A stretch of 38,443 bases of DNA from CAYSYM01 sp964435115 (GCA_964435115.1 CAYSYM010000036.1:1-38443); one strand, 5' to 3'. Shown: positions 7,238 through 15,462, numbered from the stretch's first letter. Made by a program: numbers and translations. The notes: a model not told the origin generated them from the letters alone.

Positions 7238-8611
7238 ATGCACAGCAGCACGACCTCCGAGCACGCTCAGCATACCCGCCCGGCGGAGACGCAGCGGGAC
7301 GGGCGCCCGCTGCCGGAGCCGGGCGTCCTGATGGGCGAGCACCACGAGATGGCGGTGTGGGTCTACCCCATCGCCATGGCGCTGGGGGCCTGGCTGGTCG
7401 CCAGTCCCGCCACCCTCGGCTACCGCAGCCCCGCGCTGATCTGGAGCGACGTCGCGAGCGGCCTGCTGGTCATCGTGCTGGCGGCGCTGGCGCGTCGGCC
7501 GGGCGGGGCGTGGGCAGCGTGGGGAGCGGTGCTGGTGGGTGTGTGGCTCCTCTTCGCCCCGCTGGTGTTCTGGGCGCCGACGGCCGCGGCCTACCTCAAC
7601 GACACGCTCATCGGCGTGCTGGTGATCTTCTTCGCGATCCTCATCCCGCACGGCATGCCCATGCCGGGCCCCCAGGTGCCCGCTGGCTGGTCCTACAACC
7701 CTTCCACCTGGACCCAGCGTGTGCCGATCCTGGCGCTCGGGCTGTTCGGGTTCTTCCTCTCCCGCTACATGGCCGCCTACCAGCTCGGCCACATCCCGAC
7801 GGCCTGGGACCCCTTCTTCGGGCAGGGGACCGAGCGCATCCTCACCTCCGAGGTCTCGCGCATGTTCCCGGTGTCCGACGCGGGGCTAGGCGCCTCGGTC
7901 TACCTGCTGGAAGTCCTGATGACCTACATGGGCGGCCCGCGCCGCTGGCGCACGATGCCGTGGATGGTCACCTTCTTCGGCATCCTGGTCGTGCCCCTCG
8001 GCGTCACCAGCATCGTGCTGGTGATCATGCAGCCGCTAGCAGTCGGCACGTGGTGCACCGTGTGCCTGGTTGCCGCCCTGGCGATGCTGGTGATGGTGCC
8101 GCTCACGCTGGACGAGGTGCTGGCCATGCTGCAGTTCCTCGGCCGCAGCCGGGACGAGGGCGCGTCGCTCTGGCGCACCTTCTGGCTCGGAGGCAACCAG
8201 CCAGAGGGGCTCGAGGCGCGGCCGACGCGGCCCGTCGACACCACGCGCCCAGAGGCGGCGGTGTGGGGGCTGAGCGTGCCGTGGACGCTGGTGGCCAGCG
8301 CCGTGCTGGGCGCCTGGCTCATGGCCGCACCCGACGTCCTGGGCAGCACCGGTCCCGCGGCCAGCAGCGACCGGGTCGTCGGCTCGCTGGTGGTGACCGT
8401 GGCCATGGTGGCGTTCGCCGAGGTCGCCCGGCCGGTCCGCTGGCTCAACGTCCTATTCGGCGCGTGGCTGGTGGCGGCGCCGTGGCTGCTGGGCGCGGTG
8501 GGCGCCGCTCGCTGGAGCGACGTGGTGGTAGGCCTCCTGCTGGTCGCCCTCAGCCTGCCGCGCGGCCCCGTGCGCGACCGCTACGGGGGCTGGGGCCGCT
8601 ACATCGTCTGA
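7238..8611 (+). CDS. SPW-repeat / vitamin K epoxide reductase-like fusion protein
   Basis: A 457-residue membrane protein with three parts. Residues about 40-135 form an SPW-repeat unit (AWLVASPATLGY, LLFAPLVFW). Residues about 160-300 resemble VKOR, with WDPFF, TSEVSRMF, DAGLGASVY and the redox motif WCTVC (C273, C276) in a membrane helix. Residues about 315-445 are a second SPW unit (AWLMAAPDVLG, AWLVAAPWLLG). VKOR relatives transfer electrons between thiols and quinone for disulfide formation, but no other cysteine exists in this protein. ATG 7238 is taken as start; ATG 7331 (MGEHHEMAV) is an alternative. A membrane-anchored short-chain dehydrogenase follows on the same strand. Confidence 0.85.
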   Translation: MHSSTTSEHAQHTRPAETQRDGRPLPEPGVLMGEHHEMAVWVYPIAMALGAWLVASPATLGYRSPALIWSDVASGLLVIVLAALARRPGGAWAAWGAVLVGVWLLFAPLVFWAPTAAAYLNDTLIGVLVIFFAILIPHGMPMPGPQVPAGWSYNPSTWTQRVPILALGLFGFFLSRYMAAYQLGHIPTAWDPFFGQGTERILTSEVSRMFPVSDAGLGASVYLLEVLMTYMGGPRRWRTMPWMVTFFGILVVPLGVTSIVLVIMQPLAVGTWCTVCLVAALAMLVMVPLTLDEVLAMLQFLGRSRDEGASLWRTFWLGGNQPEGLEARPTRPVDTTRPEAAVWGLSVPWTLVASAVLGAWLMAAPDVLGSTGPAASSDRVVGSLVVTVAMVAFAEVARPVRWLNVLFGAWLVAAPWLLGAVGAARWSDVVVGLLLVALSLPRGPVRDRYGGWGRYIV

Positions 8612-8634
8612 GGGACGCCCGCCACGGACAGCGC

Positions 8635-8651
8635 CGGCGCCGGTGGCGCCG
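8635..8651 (+). terminator. Hairpin between the SPW-VKOR and SDR genes
   Basis: Perfect 7-base-pair stem CGGCGCC-GGT-GGCGCCG, 23 bases after the SPW-VKOR stop and 72 bases before the SDR start. There is no T-tract, so it may be a weak or factor-dependent terminator, an attenuator or an mRNA stabiliser. Confidence 0.35.
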
Positions 8652-8723
8652 CCGAGCTGAGGCCCCGGGCGGACAGCCGGCAGTAGTGAAGGAACGCACC
8701 ACGACCAGGACGGAGGACCAACA

Positions 8724-9722
8724 GTGACGCGGTCGATGCGAGAGCAGGTGGTGGTGGTCACAGGGGCGTCGAGCGGCGTTGGCCGGGCGTGCGCCCGCGC
8801 GTTCGCCCGGAAGGGGGCAAAGCTCGGGCTGCTCGCGCGGAACCGGGCGGCGCTTGACGCGGCCGCCGCGGAAGCGCGCCACGTCGGGGGCGAAGCGCTG
8901 GTGCTGCCCACAGACGTCGCCGACGCCACGGCGGTCGAAGGCGCGGCCGTGGCGGTCGAGGCGCACTGGGGGCGCATCGACACCTGGGTCAACGTTGCGA
9001 TGGCCACCGTCTTCGCGCCGGTGAGGGACACCACGCCAGAGGAGTTCCGGCGGGTGACGGAGGTGACCTACCTGGGCTACGTGCATGGGACCCTGGCGGC
9101 GCTGCGGCGGATGCAGCCGCGCGACGAGGGCACTATCGTTCAGGTTGGGTCGGCGCTCGCCTACCGCTCCATCCCGCTCCAGAGCGCCTACTGCGCGGCC
9201 AAGGCGGCCATCCGGGGCTTCACGGACTCCTTGCGCACGGAGCTCCTGCACGAGGGCAGTCGCCTGCGGCTCACGCAGGTGCACCTGCCGGCGGTGAACA
9301 CGCCGCAGTCGCTGCGACAGCGCAACAAGATGCCGCGGCAGCAGCAGCCGGTGCCGCCGCTGTACGCACCGGAGGGCATCGCCGACGCCATCGTGTGGGC
9401 CGCCGAGCACGCCCCGCGCGAGATGCTCGTCGGCCTGCCCACGGTCCAGGCCGTCTGGGGCCAGAAGCTCTTCCCCGGCGCGCTGGACCGGTACCTGGCC
9501 AGGAATGGGTGGGACGCGCAGTTCGTCGACCAGCCGAACGAGCAGCACGGACAGGACATCCTGTTTGAGACGCTGCCCGGCGACCCTGGCGCGCACGGCC
9601 CCTACCGCGACCGCGAGCGTGGCCCGGATCTGCAGATGCGGCTGCGCACCCGCCCGCGTGCGGCGCTGGGTGGCCTGGGGCTGGCGGCGCTCGGCGCGCT
9701 GGCGCTCCTGCGCCAGCGGTAG
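8724..9722 (+). CDS. Short-chain dehydrogenase/reductase with C-terminal membrane segment
   Basis: A 332-residue classical SDR. The cofactor motif TGASSGVG is at residues 13-20, the catalytic Ser is in VGSALAYRS (S143), and Y156-x3-K160 (YCAAK) completes the active site. The usual NNAG is replaced by NVAM at 90-93. About 80 residues beyond the SDR core end in a hydrophobic stretch (ALGGLGLAALGALALL, about 312-328) that could anchor it in the membrane. GTG 8724 is supported by GGAGG at 8712-8716, 7 bases upstream. Location right after the SPW-VKOR gene suggests a shared membrane redox role, but the substrate is unknown. Confidence 0.88.
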   Translation: MTRSMREQVVVVTGASSGVGRACARAFARKGAKLGLLARNRAALDAAAAEARHVGGEALVLPTDVADATAVEGAAVAVEAHWGRIDTWVNVAMATVFAPVRDTTPEEFRRVTEVTYLGYVHGTLAALRRMQPRDEGTIVQVGSALAYRSIPLQSAYCAAKAAIRGFTDSLRTELLHEGSRLRLTQVHLPAVNTPQSLRQRNKMPRQQQPVPPLYAPEGIADAIVWAAEHAPREMLVGLPTVQAVWGQKLFPGALDRYLARNGWDAQFVDQPNEQHGQDILFETLPGDPGAHGPYRDRERGPDLQMRLRTRPRAALGGLGLAALGALALLRQR

Positions 9723-9753
9723 GGGGCGCGGGCGCGCTCAGCCCAGGGACTCA

Positions 9754-9785
9754 CCGGCGCCGCGTCTGTCAAGCGGCGGCGCCGG
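9754..9785 (+). terminator. Candidate terminator hairpin after the SDR gene
   Basis: Ten-base-pair perfect stem: CCGGCGCCGC (9754-9763) pairs with GCGGCGCCGG (9776-9785) across a 12-base loop. It begins 31 bases after the SDR stop. No T-tract follows, which is usual in such GC-rich DNA. It separates the SDR unit from the topoisomerase promoter. Confidence 0.5.
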
Positions 9786-10048
9786 GGCGCAGCTCGCGTA
9801 GGCAGAGCGGTTCCCCGGCCGGGGGTGGCCCAGGCCAGGACGGGGTCCGCCTGGCTCCAACGGCCGATGTTGGGCTAGTCGTCGCGCTGGCCGAGCTGCA
9901 CGTGCCCGGGGCGGTCCGTGTAGGGGCCGTAGCTCCCACCGAAGCGGGACGGGTGCGCCACGCTGCCGGGGGCGTCTTGTCCGCCAGACCGGCGGGCACC
10001 CAGCGCTGCCCGGCCAGGCTGTCCGAGGCAGATCGGTAGCCTGGTGGA
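9786..10048. other. Intergenic region upstream of the topoisomerase B promoter
   Basis: No convincing gene in either direction. The open frames here have neither starts with ribosome sites nor protein-like composition. No tRNA-like or other RNA fold was recognised by eye. The stretch lies between the SDR terminator hairpin and the palindromic promoter at 10049. Confidence 0.5.
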
Positions 10049-10066
10049 GAACATGCGTTCTATACT
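10049..10066 (+). promoter_or_regulatory. LexA-like box abutting the -10 of the topoisomerase B gene
   Basis: The palindrome GAAC-ATGC-GTTC (10049-10060) is directly followed by a good -10 hexamer TATACT (10061-10066). The arms extend by one base to AGAAC/GTTCT. GAAC-N4-GTTC is the core bound by LexA of Gram-positive bacteria and several related groups. A repressor here would cover the -35/-10 spacer. No strong -35 is visible. Transcription would start near 10073, giving about 150 bases of leader before the start codon. The same arrangement occurs before the A subunit gene. Confidence 0.6.
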
Positions 10067-10176
10067 GGTGTCAGCGCTCCGGCTGCGTGGCGGGCGCGCC
10101 ACAGCCGCGTCACGAACGAGGTGGTGCCAACAGGTGGCGCCGGCTGGCGCAGCGGCCTTCCGTAGACTCGTACACT

Positions 10177-10200
10177 CGCACTTACGTCCGCACTTACGTC
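10177..10200 (+). repeat. Perfect 12-base tandem duplication in the topoisomerase B leader
   Basis: The unit CGCACTTACGTC occurs twice in a row (10177-10188, 10189-10200), ending 4 bases before the GAGGTG that serves as ribosome site for ATG 10222. It falls in the untranslated leader if ATG 10222 is the start, or would encode a four-residue duplication if an upstream start were used. Confidence 0.7.
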
Positions 10201-10221
10201 TCCCGAGGTGTTCTCTGCCGT

Positions 10222-12384
10222 ATGGCTGCTCCTTCGCCGCGTCTGACCCGGCGGTCCGTGCCGCGCTCCGCGTCGCCCACGACGAATGGCCGCTCGAGCC
10301 CTGCCCGGAGCGAGGCTCCCCTGCCAGCGGCCAGGACTCGCGGGCAGAGCAGCGCGTCCGGGCGCCGGGCCCTCGAGGCGGCGGAGCCAGGCCGGCCACC
10401 GCGCGCGCCGGCGCAGCGCCCGACCCAGGACGGGCGCGACGGCTTCTCCCGCGCCCGGCCCACCTACACCGCCCAGGACATCACCGTCCTGGAAGGCATC
10501 CAGGCCATCCGCCGCCGGCCCGGCATGTACATCGGCTCCACCAGCACCAGCGGCCTGGTCCACCTCCTGTGGGAGGCGCTGGATAACGCCGTCGACGAGG
10601 CGGTGGCCGGCTTCGGGACGCAGATCTGGGTGGCGATCGACCGCCAGGGTGTCGTAACGGTCCGCGACGAGGGGCGCGGCATGCCCTTTGACGAGATGGC
10701 CTACGCCGGCAGGAAGCTGCCCGCGGCCACGGTGCTCCTCACCGTCCCCCACTCCGGCGGCAAGTTCGTCGAAGGCGCCTACAAGACAGCCGGTGGCCTG
10801 CATGGCGTCGGCGCCACCGTCATCAACGCCCTCTCGGAGTGGCTCGAGCTGGATGTCTGGCGCGATGGCCGGCACTTCTCACAGCGGTTCGAGCGTGGCC
10901 TCGCGAAGCCGTCCCGAATCGAGCCGTGCGAGCCGAAGCTGCGCGGCACACAGCTCCGCTGGAGCTACGACCGCGAGATCTTCGACCACGACGCCTACTA
11001 CCCGCGGGAGACCGTGGAGCGCCGCGTGCAGGCGGCCGCCCACCTCAACCGCGGCCTGGCGCTCCACCTCTCCGTCTGGGACGACGAGGAGGAGCGGCAG
11101 GTCGAGAAGACGTTCCTCTCCCGAGAGGGCCTGGCCGACTTCGTCCGCCACGCCACCCCGCCGGGCGCCGAGCCGCTCTTCAGCAAGCCGATCACCTTCC
11201 AGCAGCTCCGCGACGACGTGGACGTGGAGGTTGCGCTCCTGCCCAACCGGGGCTACAAGCTCGACCTGCACTCCTTCGCCAACGCCGTGCGCACGCCCGA
11301 GGGCGGCGTCCACGAGCGCGGCTTCAAAGCGGCCCTCACCCGGGTGGCGAACGACTACGCGCTCAAGCTGGGCGTCATCAAGAACCGCGACCGGGAGGCG
11401 TTCCGGCCCGAGGTCATCCAGCAGGGGCTGGTGGCGGCGGTCTCGGTGAAGCTGCAGGAGCCGCAGTTCGAGGGCCAGACCAAGAGCAAGCTCAACAACG
11501 CGCCGGTCGAAGGCATCGTCCGCTCGGTCGTGACCGAGGGCCTGAAGGAGTGGTTCGAGGCGCGGCCAGAGCCGGCCAGGACGTGGCTCAGGAAGATCCT
11601 CGAGGACCAGAAGCTGGCCAACCGGCTGGCGGCCGAGGAGCAGCTTGCGCGTACCGGCCAGAAGCGTCAGGAGACGGTCGATCTGGACACCTCCAAGTTC
11701 GCTCGCGCGAGCGTGAACGACCCCGACCGCGCCGAGCTGTTCATCGTCGAGGGCGAGAGCGCGGGCGGCTCGGCCAAGCAGGGCCGAGATGCGACCTACC
11801 AGGCGATCCTGGCCCTGCGCGGGAAGCCGATCAACGTCGTCAACGCCCGGCCGGAGCGGCTCCAGCTCAATAAGGAGTACGCGCTCATCGCCCGGGTCAT
11901 CGGGGCCGGGGTGCGGGGCGCCTTCGCGCTGGAGAAGTGCCGCTACGCCAAGATCATCCTGATGACCGACGCCGATGTGGACGGCGGCCACATTCGCGCC
12001 CTGTTGCTGGCGCTCTTCTACCAGGAGATGCCGGGGCTGATCGAGGCCGGCAAGGTGTTCGTCGCCATGCCCCCGCTCTACTCGGTCCACTGGAAAGGCC
12101 GCACCGTCTGGCTGCAGGACGACGACGCGCTGCGCAAGTTCCACACCCGCAACCCGGAGGCGAAGAGCGCGCCGGTGAAACGCTACAAGGGGCTGGGCGA
12201 GATGAAGGCCGCCGAGCTGCGCGAGACCACCATGCATCCGGCCTCCCGGGTGCTGAAGCAGGTCACCCTGGAGGACAATGCGCTGGCCGCCGAGGTCGTG
12301 GCGGACCTGATGGACGAATCGCGCCCTGAAGCCCGCCGCGAGTTCCTGGCCCAGGCCAGCAGAGTGGCGGACCTGGACGTCTGA
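10222..12384 (+). CDS. parE: Type IIA DNA topoisomerase B subunit (ParE/GyrB)
   Basis: ATPase subunit, 720 residues, that drives strand passage with the A subunit encoded downstream. The GHKL ATPase shows ALDNAVDEA (E118 base, N122 Mg ligand), DEGRGMP and GLHGVGATVINALS. The TOPRIM domain shows EGESAGGSA with E510 and the metal motif D583-x-D585-x-D587. The C-terminal RYKGLGEM element binds the A subunit. About 80 Arg/Pro/Ser-rich residues precede the conserved start (YTAQDITVLEG), an unusual and probably disordered extension. ATG 10222 follows GAGGTG by 11 bases; GTG 10087 in the same frame is possible but less likely. ParE is preferred over GyrB because the partner lacks a clean GyrA box; this remains a judgement. 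Confidence 0.9.
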   Translation: MAAPSPRLTRRSVPRSASPTTNGRSSPARSEAPLPAARTRGQSSASGRRALEAAEPGRPPRAPAQRPTQDGRDGFSRARPTYTAQDITVLEGIQAIRRRPGMYIGSTSTSGLVHLLWEALDNAVDEAVAGFGTQIWVAIDRQGVVTVRDEGRGMPFDEMAYAGRKLPAATVLLTVPHSGGKFVEGAYKTAGGLHGVGATVINALSEWLELDVWRDGRHFSQRFERGLAKPSRIEPCEPKLRGTQLRWSYDREIFDHDAYYPRETVERRVQAAAHLNRGLALHLSVWDDEEERQVEKTFLSREGLADFVRHATPPGAEPLFSKPITFQQLRDDVDVEVALLPNRGYKLDLHSFANAVRTPEGGVHERGFKAALTRVANDYALKLGVIKNRDREAFRPEVIQQGLVAAVSVKLQEPQFEGQTKSKLNNAPVEGIVRSVVTEGLKEWFEARPEPARTWLRKILEDQKLANRLAAEEQLARTGQKRQETVDLDTSKFARASVNDPDRAELFIVEGESAGGSAKQGRDATYQAILALRGKPINVVNARPERLQLNKEYALIARVIGAGVRGAFALEKCRYAKIILMTDADVDGGHIRALLLALFYQEMPGLIEAGKVFVAMPPLYSVHWKGRTVWLQDDDALRKFHTRNPEAKSAPVKRYKGLGEMKAAELRETTMHPASRVLKQVTLEDNALAAEVVADLMDESRPEARREFLAQASRVADLDV

Positions 12385-12640
12385 TGCCCGGCAGCCCCCT
12401 GCGAGCCTCGCCCGGGGCCGGGTTGAGCGCACCAGAGAGCCTGGATCAGCCTCCTTCTTCGACCCTCTGTCGGGGGAGCTGGCAGCCTTGAGCGAGAGCC
12501 CGGCTTCGGGGCCCTCGCGGACATCGAGACCCGCTGGTGGACCAGCCCACCGCCAGGCGCCGGCCGGGCGCTCCCACCCTGGCGACCGGGCCCGGGCCAG
12601 CGTCTCAGATCGGGCGCGCGCAGAAGACCCCCCTTCGATA

Positions 12641-12658
12641 GAACGACTGTTCTATAAT
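12641..12658 (+). promoter_or_regulatory. LexA-like box abutting the -10 of the topoisomerase A gene
   Basis: The palindrome GAAC-GACT-GTTC (12641-12652) is directly followed by a consensus -10 TATAAT (12653-12658). Extended arms are perfect over seven bases (ATAGAAC/GTTCTAT). Spacing to the -10 is the same as in the copy before the B subunit gene. No good -35 is visible. The leader to ATG 12824 would be about 160 bases, also like the first copy. Confidence 0.65.
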
Positions 12659-12786
12659 CGCGGTGGGCGCGGCGCGGCGGCGTCACACTCCTGCAACGGG
12701 CCTGAACCGGGCGCGTCGTCTGGCCTAGACTGCGCATGGCAGGCGTCCTAGGGTCCAGCTCTCAGCAGCCAGCGGAGCCGGTCCAG

Positions 12787-12805
12787 CGGGGCGCGCAGCG
12801 CCCCG
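12787..12805 (+). promoter_or_regulatory. Stable hairpin just before the topoisomerase A start codon
   Basis: Perfect 8-base-pair stem CGGGGCGC-GCA-GCGCCCCG ending 18 bases before ATG 12824. It could hide or shape the ribosome-binding region, since no clear Shine-Dalgarno is visible, or act as a leftover attenuator. Function is inferred only from position. Confidence 0.4.
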
Positions 12806-12823
12806 TCCACGCCGCGGCACACG

Positions 12824-15268
12824 ATGGCTCTCAACACCGACGAACAGATCCTCCGCGAAGACTTCTCGGCTGTCGTCCAGGATAGCTACGCCGAGTACGG
12901 CGTCAGCTCGAACGCGCGCGCCATCCCGGATGCGCGCGACGGCTTGAAGCCCGTCCAGCGGCGCATCCTCTGGTTCATGCACCGCATGGGCTGGACCTCG
13001 ACCCACGAGACCGTCAAATCCGCAGAAGTCGTCGGCACCGTCATGGGCCAGGCCCACCCCCACGGCGACGCGGCGATCTACGACGCCGCCGTTCGCCTGG
13101 CGCAGGACTTCTCGCTGCGCTACCCGCTCATCGAGGGCCAGGGCAACTTCGGCTCCGACGACGACGACCCGGCCGCCTCGATGCGCTACACCGAGATGCG
13201 GCTGTCCCGGCTGGGCGAGCTGATGCTGCGTGACATCGCCAAGGACACGGTCCCGCTCGTCCCCACCTACAAGCAGGACCCGAAGGTGGTCGAACCCTAC
13301 TACCTGCCGGCGCGCATCCCGCCGGCGGTCAACGGCCAGGACGGCGTGGGGCTCGGGTTCGCCACCCGCGTGCCGCCGCACAACCTGCGTGAGGTGCTGG
13401 CGGCCTGCACGGCCCTCCTGGACCAGCCGCAACTGGGCGTGGTGGACCTCATGCGCTCGATCCGGGGTCCGGACTTTCCGTCCGGCGGCACGATCCTTGG
13501 CGAGGAGGGGGTGCGCGAGTACTTGGCCACCGGGCGGGGCCGGGTGGTGCATCGCGGCACAGCACGGCTGGAGGAGGACCTGCGCGGCCGACGGCTCATC
13601 ATCACCGAGGTGCCCTACGTCGGCCGGGCGAGCGTCAAGAGCAGCCTCGCCCGGGCCTACAACGAGGGCAAGCTGCCCGGCCTCCAGTTCGACGGCCACA
13701 TCCCGGACGAGTCCTCCGAGCAGAATGGCACGCGCATCGTCCTGCCGCTCAAGAAGGACGCCGACCCGACCGAGGTGCTGAACGCCCTCTACCAGCACAC
13801 CAGCCTGCAGACCAGCTTCCCCGTCCAGATGACCTTCCTGTTCGGGGAGGAGAACCAGCCGGCCCGGACGCCGCGCACCGTCGGCATGCGTGAGCTGCTG
13901 GTCCGCTACAACCAGCACCAGCTCAACGTCCTGCGGCGGCGGAGCGAGTTCGACCTGGCGCGTGCCCGGGAGCGGCTGCACCTCGTCGAGGGACTCATTC
14001 TCGGCGCCCTCCATGCCGACGAGATCGTGAAAATCTTCCAGGCGGCGAAGGATCGCCAGGCCGCCCGGGCCGAGCTGATCAAGCGCTTCAAGCTGAGCGA
14101 GCTCCAGGCGCAGAAGGTCAGCGAGATGACGCTCGCCCAGGTCACCCGGCTGGACCTGGCCGCGTACCGGGCCGAGAAGAAGGAGCTGCAGGCGAGCATC
14201 GCCTCTCTCGAGGACCTGCTGGCGCACCCGCCGAAGATGGTCGCCCTCCTCAAACAGGAGATGCAGGCAGTCGCCGAGGAGTTCGGCGACTCGCGCCGCA
14301 CGGCCATCCTGACCGACGAGCACGCGGCTCAGCCTGTGGCTGAGGTGCGGAGCGTCCTCGAGAGCAAGCCGGTCCTGGTAGCGCTGACGGCGGACGGCGG
14401 GCTGAAGACGATGCCGCCCAGCACGTACAGGGGCAAGGGCAACGCCGGGACGGTGCGCGGCGACGAGCGGCTCGAATGCGTGCTGCGCGCGCGGACGACT
14501 GATTACCTGCTGTGCCAGCTCTCGAGCGGGCGGGTGGCGACGGTTCGGGTAGCCAGGCTCCCCGAGACGACGCGCGCCGGGAAGGCCGAGCCGGTGCGCA
14601 CCCTGCTCAGCCTGGAGCCGGGCGAGCGCATCGTGGGCGCGGTGCCGGTGAGCGGCTTCTCGGAGGAGGTCTACCTCGTCGTGTTCACCCGCGAGGGGCG
14701 GGTCAAGAAGACGGCGCTCGCGGAGTACGTGAAGGTCGACGAGAAGGGCGTACCAGACCTGCGGCTGCTGGGCCGGGATGGGGTCGTGCGGGTGCTCATC
14801 AGCCTGGGCGGCGGCGACTACGTGGTCACCACTTCGGACGGTAAGACGCTGCGCTTCGCGGACGGCGACCTGCGCGCGACCGGGCGGGTAGGCCAGGGGG
14901 TCCAGGCCGTCAGCCTGGCTCAGGGGGCACGGGTGGTCGGCGCGGACTGGACCGCGACGGACGACGATCGGGCGCTGTGGGTGGTGACGACCGCCGGCTT
15001 CGCCAAGCGCTCGCCGCTGAGCGAGTACCCGCGCAAGGGCCGCGCCACCGGCGGCGTGGCCACGGTCCAGCTCGCGCCGCGGCAGTCGGTGGCGGGCGCG
15101 GCGGTGCTCTCACCCGGCGAGGAGCTCCTGCTGGTCACGGAGCGCGGCCGGGTCCAGCGCCTGGCCGCACGCACGGTGCCCATGCAGGGCCGGGACCGCA
15201 AGGGACCGCCCGTCCTCAAGCTCGACCCCTCCGACCAGCTCGCGCGCCTCGTTGTCCTGCCGGCGTAG
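12824..15268 (+). CDS. parC: Type IIA DNA topoisomerase A subunit (ParC/GyrA)
   Basis: Breakage-reunion subunit of 814 residues. The catalytic tyrosine is Y122 in MRYTEMRLS, matching the E. coli GyrA number. The winged-helix quinolone pocket reads HPHGDAAIYDAA (residues 78-89): position 83, usually Ser, is Ala, while D87 is kept. A coiled-coil stretch near 380-470 is followed by a beta-pinwheel C-terminal domain with repeated blades (GKTLRF, ATGRVGQGV, KRSPLSEY, GRVQRL). A degenerate YRGKGNAG replaces the GyrA box QRRGGRG that marks true gyrases, so ParC is favoured. Its own promoter carries a LexA-like palindrome. There is no strong ribosome site; the start is chosen by family fit. Confidence 0.9.
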   Translation: MALNTDEQILREDFSAVVQDSYAEYGVSSNARAIPDARDGLKPVQRRILWFMHRMGWTSTHETVKSAEVVGTVMGQAHPHGDAAIYDAAVRLAQDFSLRYPLIEGQGNFGSDDDDPAASMRYTEMRLSRLGELMLRDIAKDTVPLVPTYKQDPKVVEPYYLPARIPPAVNGQDGVGLGFATRVPPHNLREVLAACTALLDQPQLGVVDLMRSIRGPDFPSGGTILGEEGVREYLATGRGRVVHRGTARLEEDLRGRRLIITEVPYVGRASVKSSLARAYNEGKLPGLQFDGHIPDESSEQNGTRIVLPLKKDADPTEVLNALYQHTSLQTSFPVQMTFLFGEENQPARTPRTVGMRELLVRYNQHQLNVLRRRSEFDLARARERLHLVEGLILGALHADEIVKIFQAAKDRQAARAELIKRFKLSELQAQKVSEMTLAQVTRLDLAAYRAEKKELQASIASLEDLLAHPPKMVALLKQEMQAVAEEFGDSRRTAILTDEHAAQPVAEVRSVLESKPVLVALTADGGLKTMPPSTYRGKGNAGTVRGDERLECVLRARTTDYLLCQLSSGRVATVRVARLPETTRAGKAEPVRTLLSLEPGERIVGAVPVSGFSEEVYLVVFTREGRVKKTALAEYVKVDEKGVPDLRLLGRDGVVRVLISLGGGDYVVTTSDGKTLRFADGDLRATGRVGQGVQAVSLAQGARVVGADWTATDDDRALWVVTTAGFAKRSPLSEYPRKGRATGGVATVQLAPRQSVAGAAVLSPGEELLLVTERGRVQRLAARTVPMQGRDRKGPPVLKLDPSDQLARLVVLPA

Positions 15269-15462
15269 AGCGACGCGGAGCACGTGATCCGACCTGAACG
15301 CGCGGGCTGGAGCGCTCTTGCGCGTCCGTCACGGCGGACTCCGCCGGGCGCCCGGTGGGGCCCGCGTACCCGACCCGTGCCGAGAGCTGGGCGACGGCGT
15401 GAGCCGCGCGTACGATCTGCTGAAGGGCGGCCGACAAGCGGGGCCGCCAAGGGGGAGGACGC

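Larger units (their letters stand above)
12385..12823. other. Intergenic region between the two topoisomerase genes
   Basis: A 439-base gap without a convincing gene. It holds the palindromic promoter at 12641-12658 and a hairpin at 12787-12805. The size of the gap and its own promoter show that the two subunits are not translated from one tight operon, although read-through remains possible. Confidence 0.6.

Noticed and set aside
6680..7792. Minus-strand open frame of 370 codons
   Set aside because: Only the last 56 codons look like protein. The rest lies opposite the SPW-VKOR gene and is rich in His, Arg and Gln.
10087..10221. Upstream GTG start for the topoisomerase B gene
   Set aside because: It adds 45 non-conserved residues including the tandem repeat, and the better ribosome site lies before ATG 10222. 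It is not fully excluded.
10879..12432. 517-codon open frame antisense to the topoisomerase B gene
   Set aside because: The plus strand encodes an unmistakable ParE/GyrB with all motifs. The antisense frame is open because GC-rich codons lack stops and it shows no domain.
12725..14323. 532-codon antisense frame in the topoisomerase A gene
   Set aside because: Shadow of parC, whose catalytic and pocket motifs are on the plus strand.
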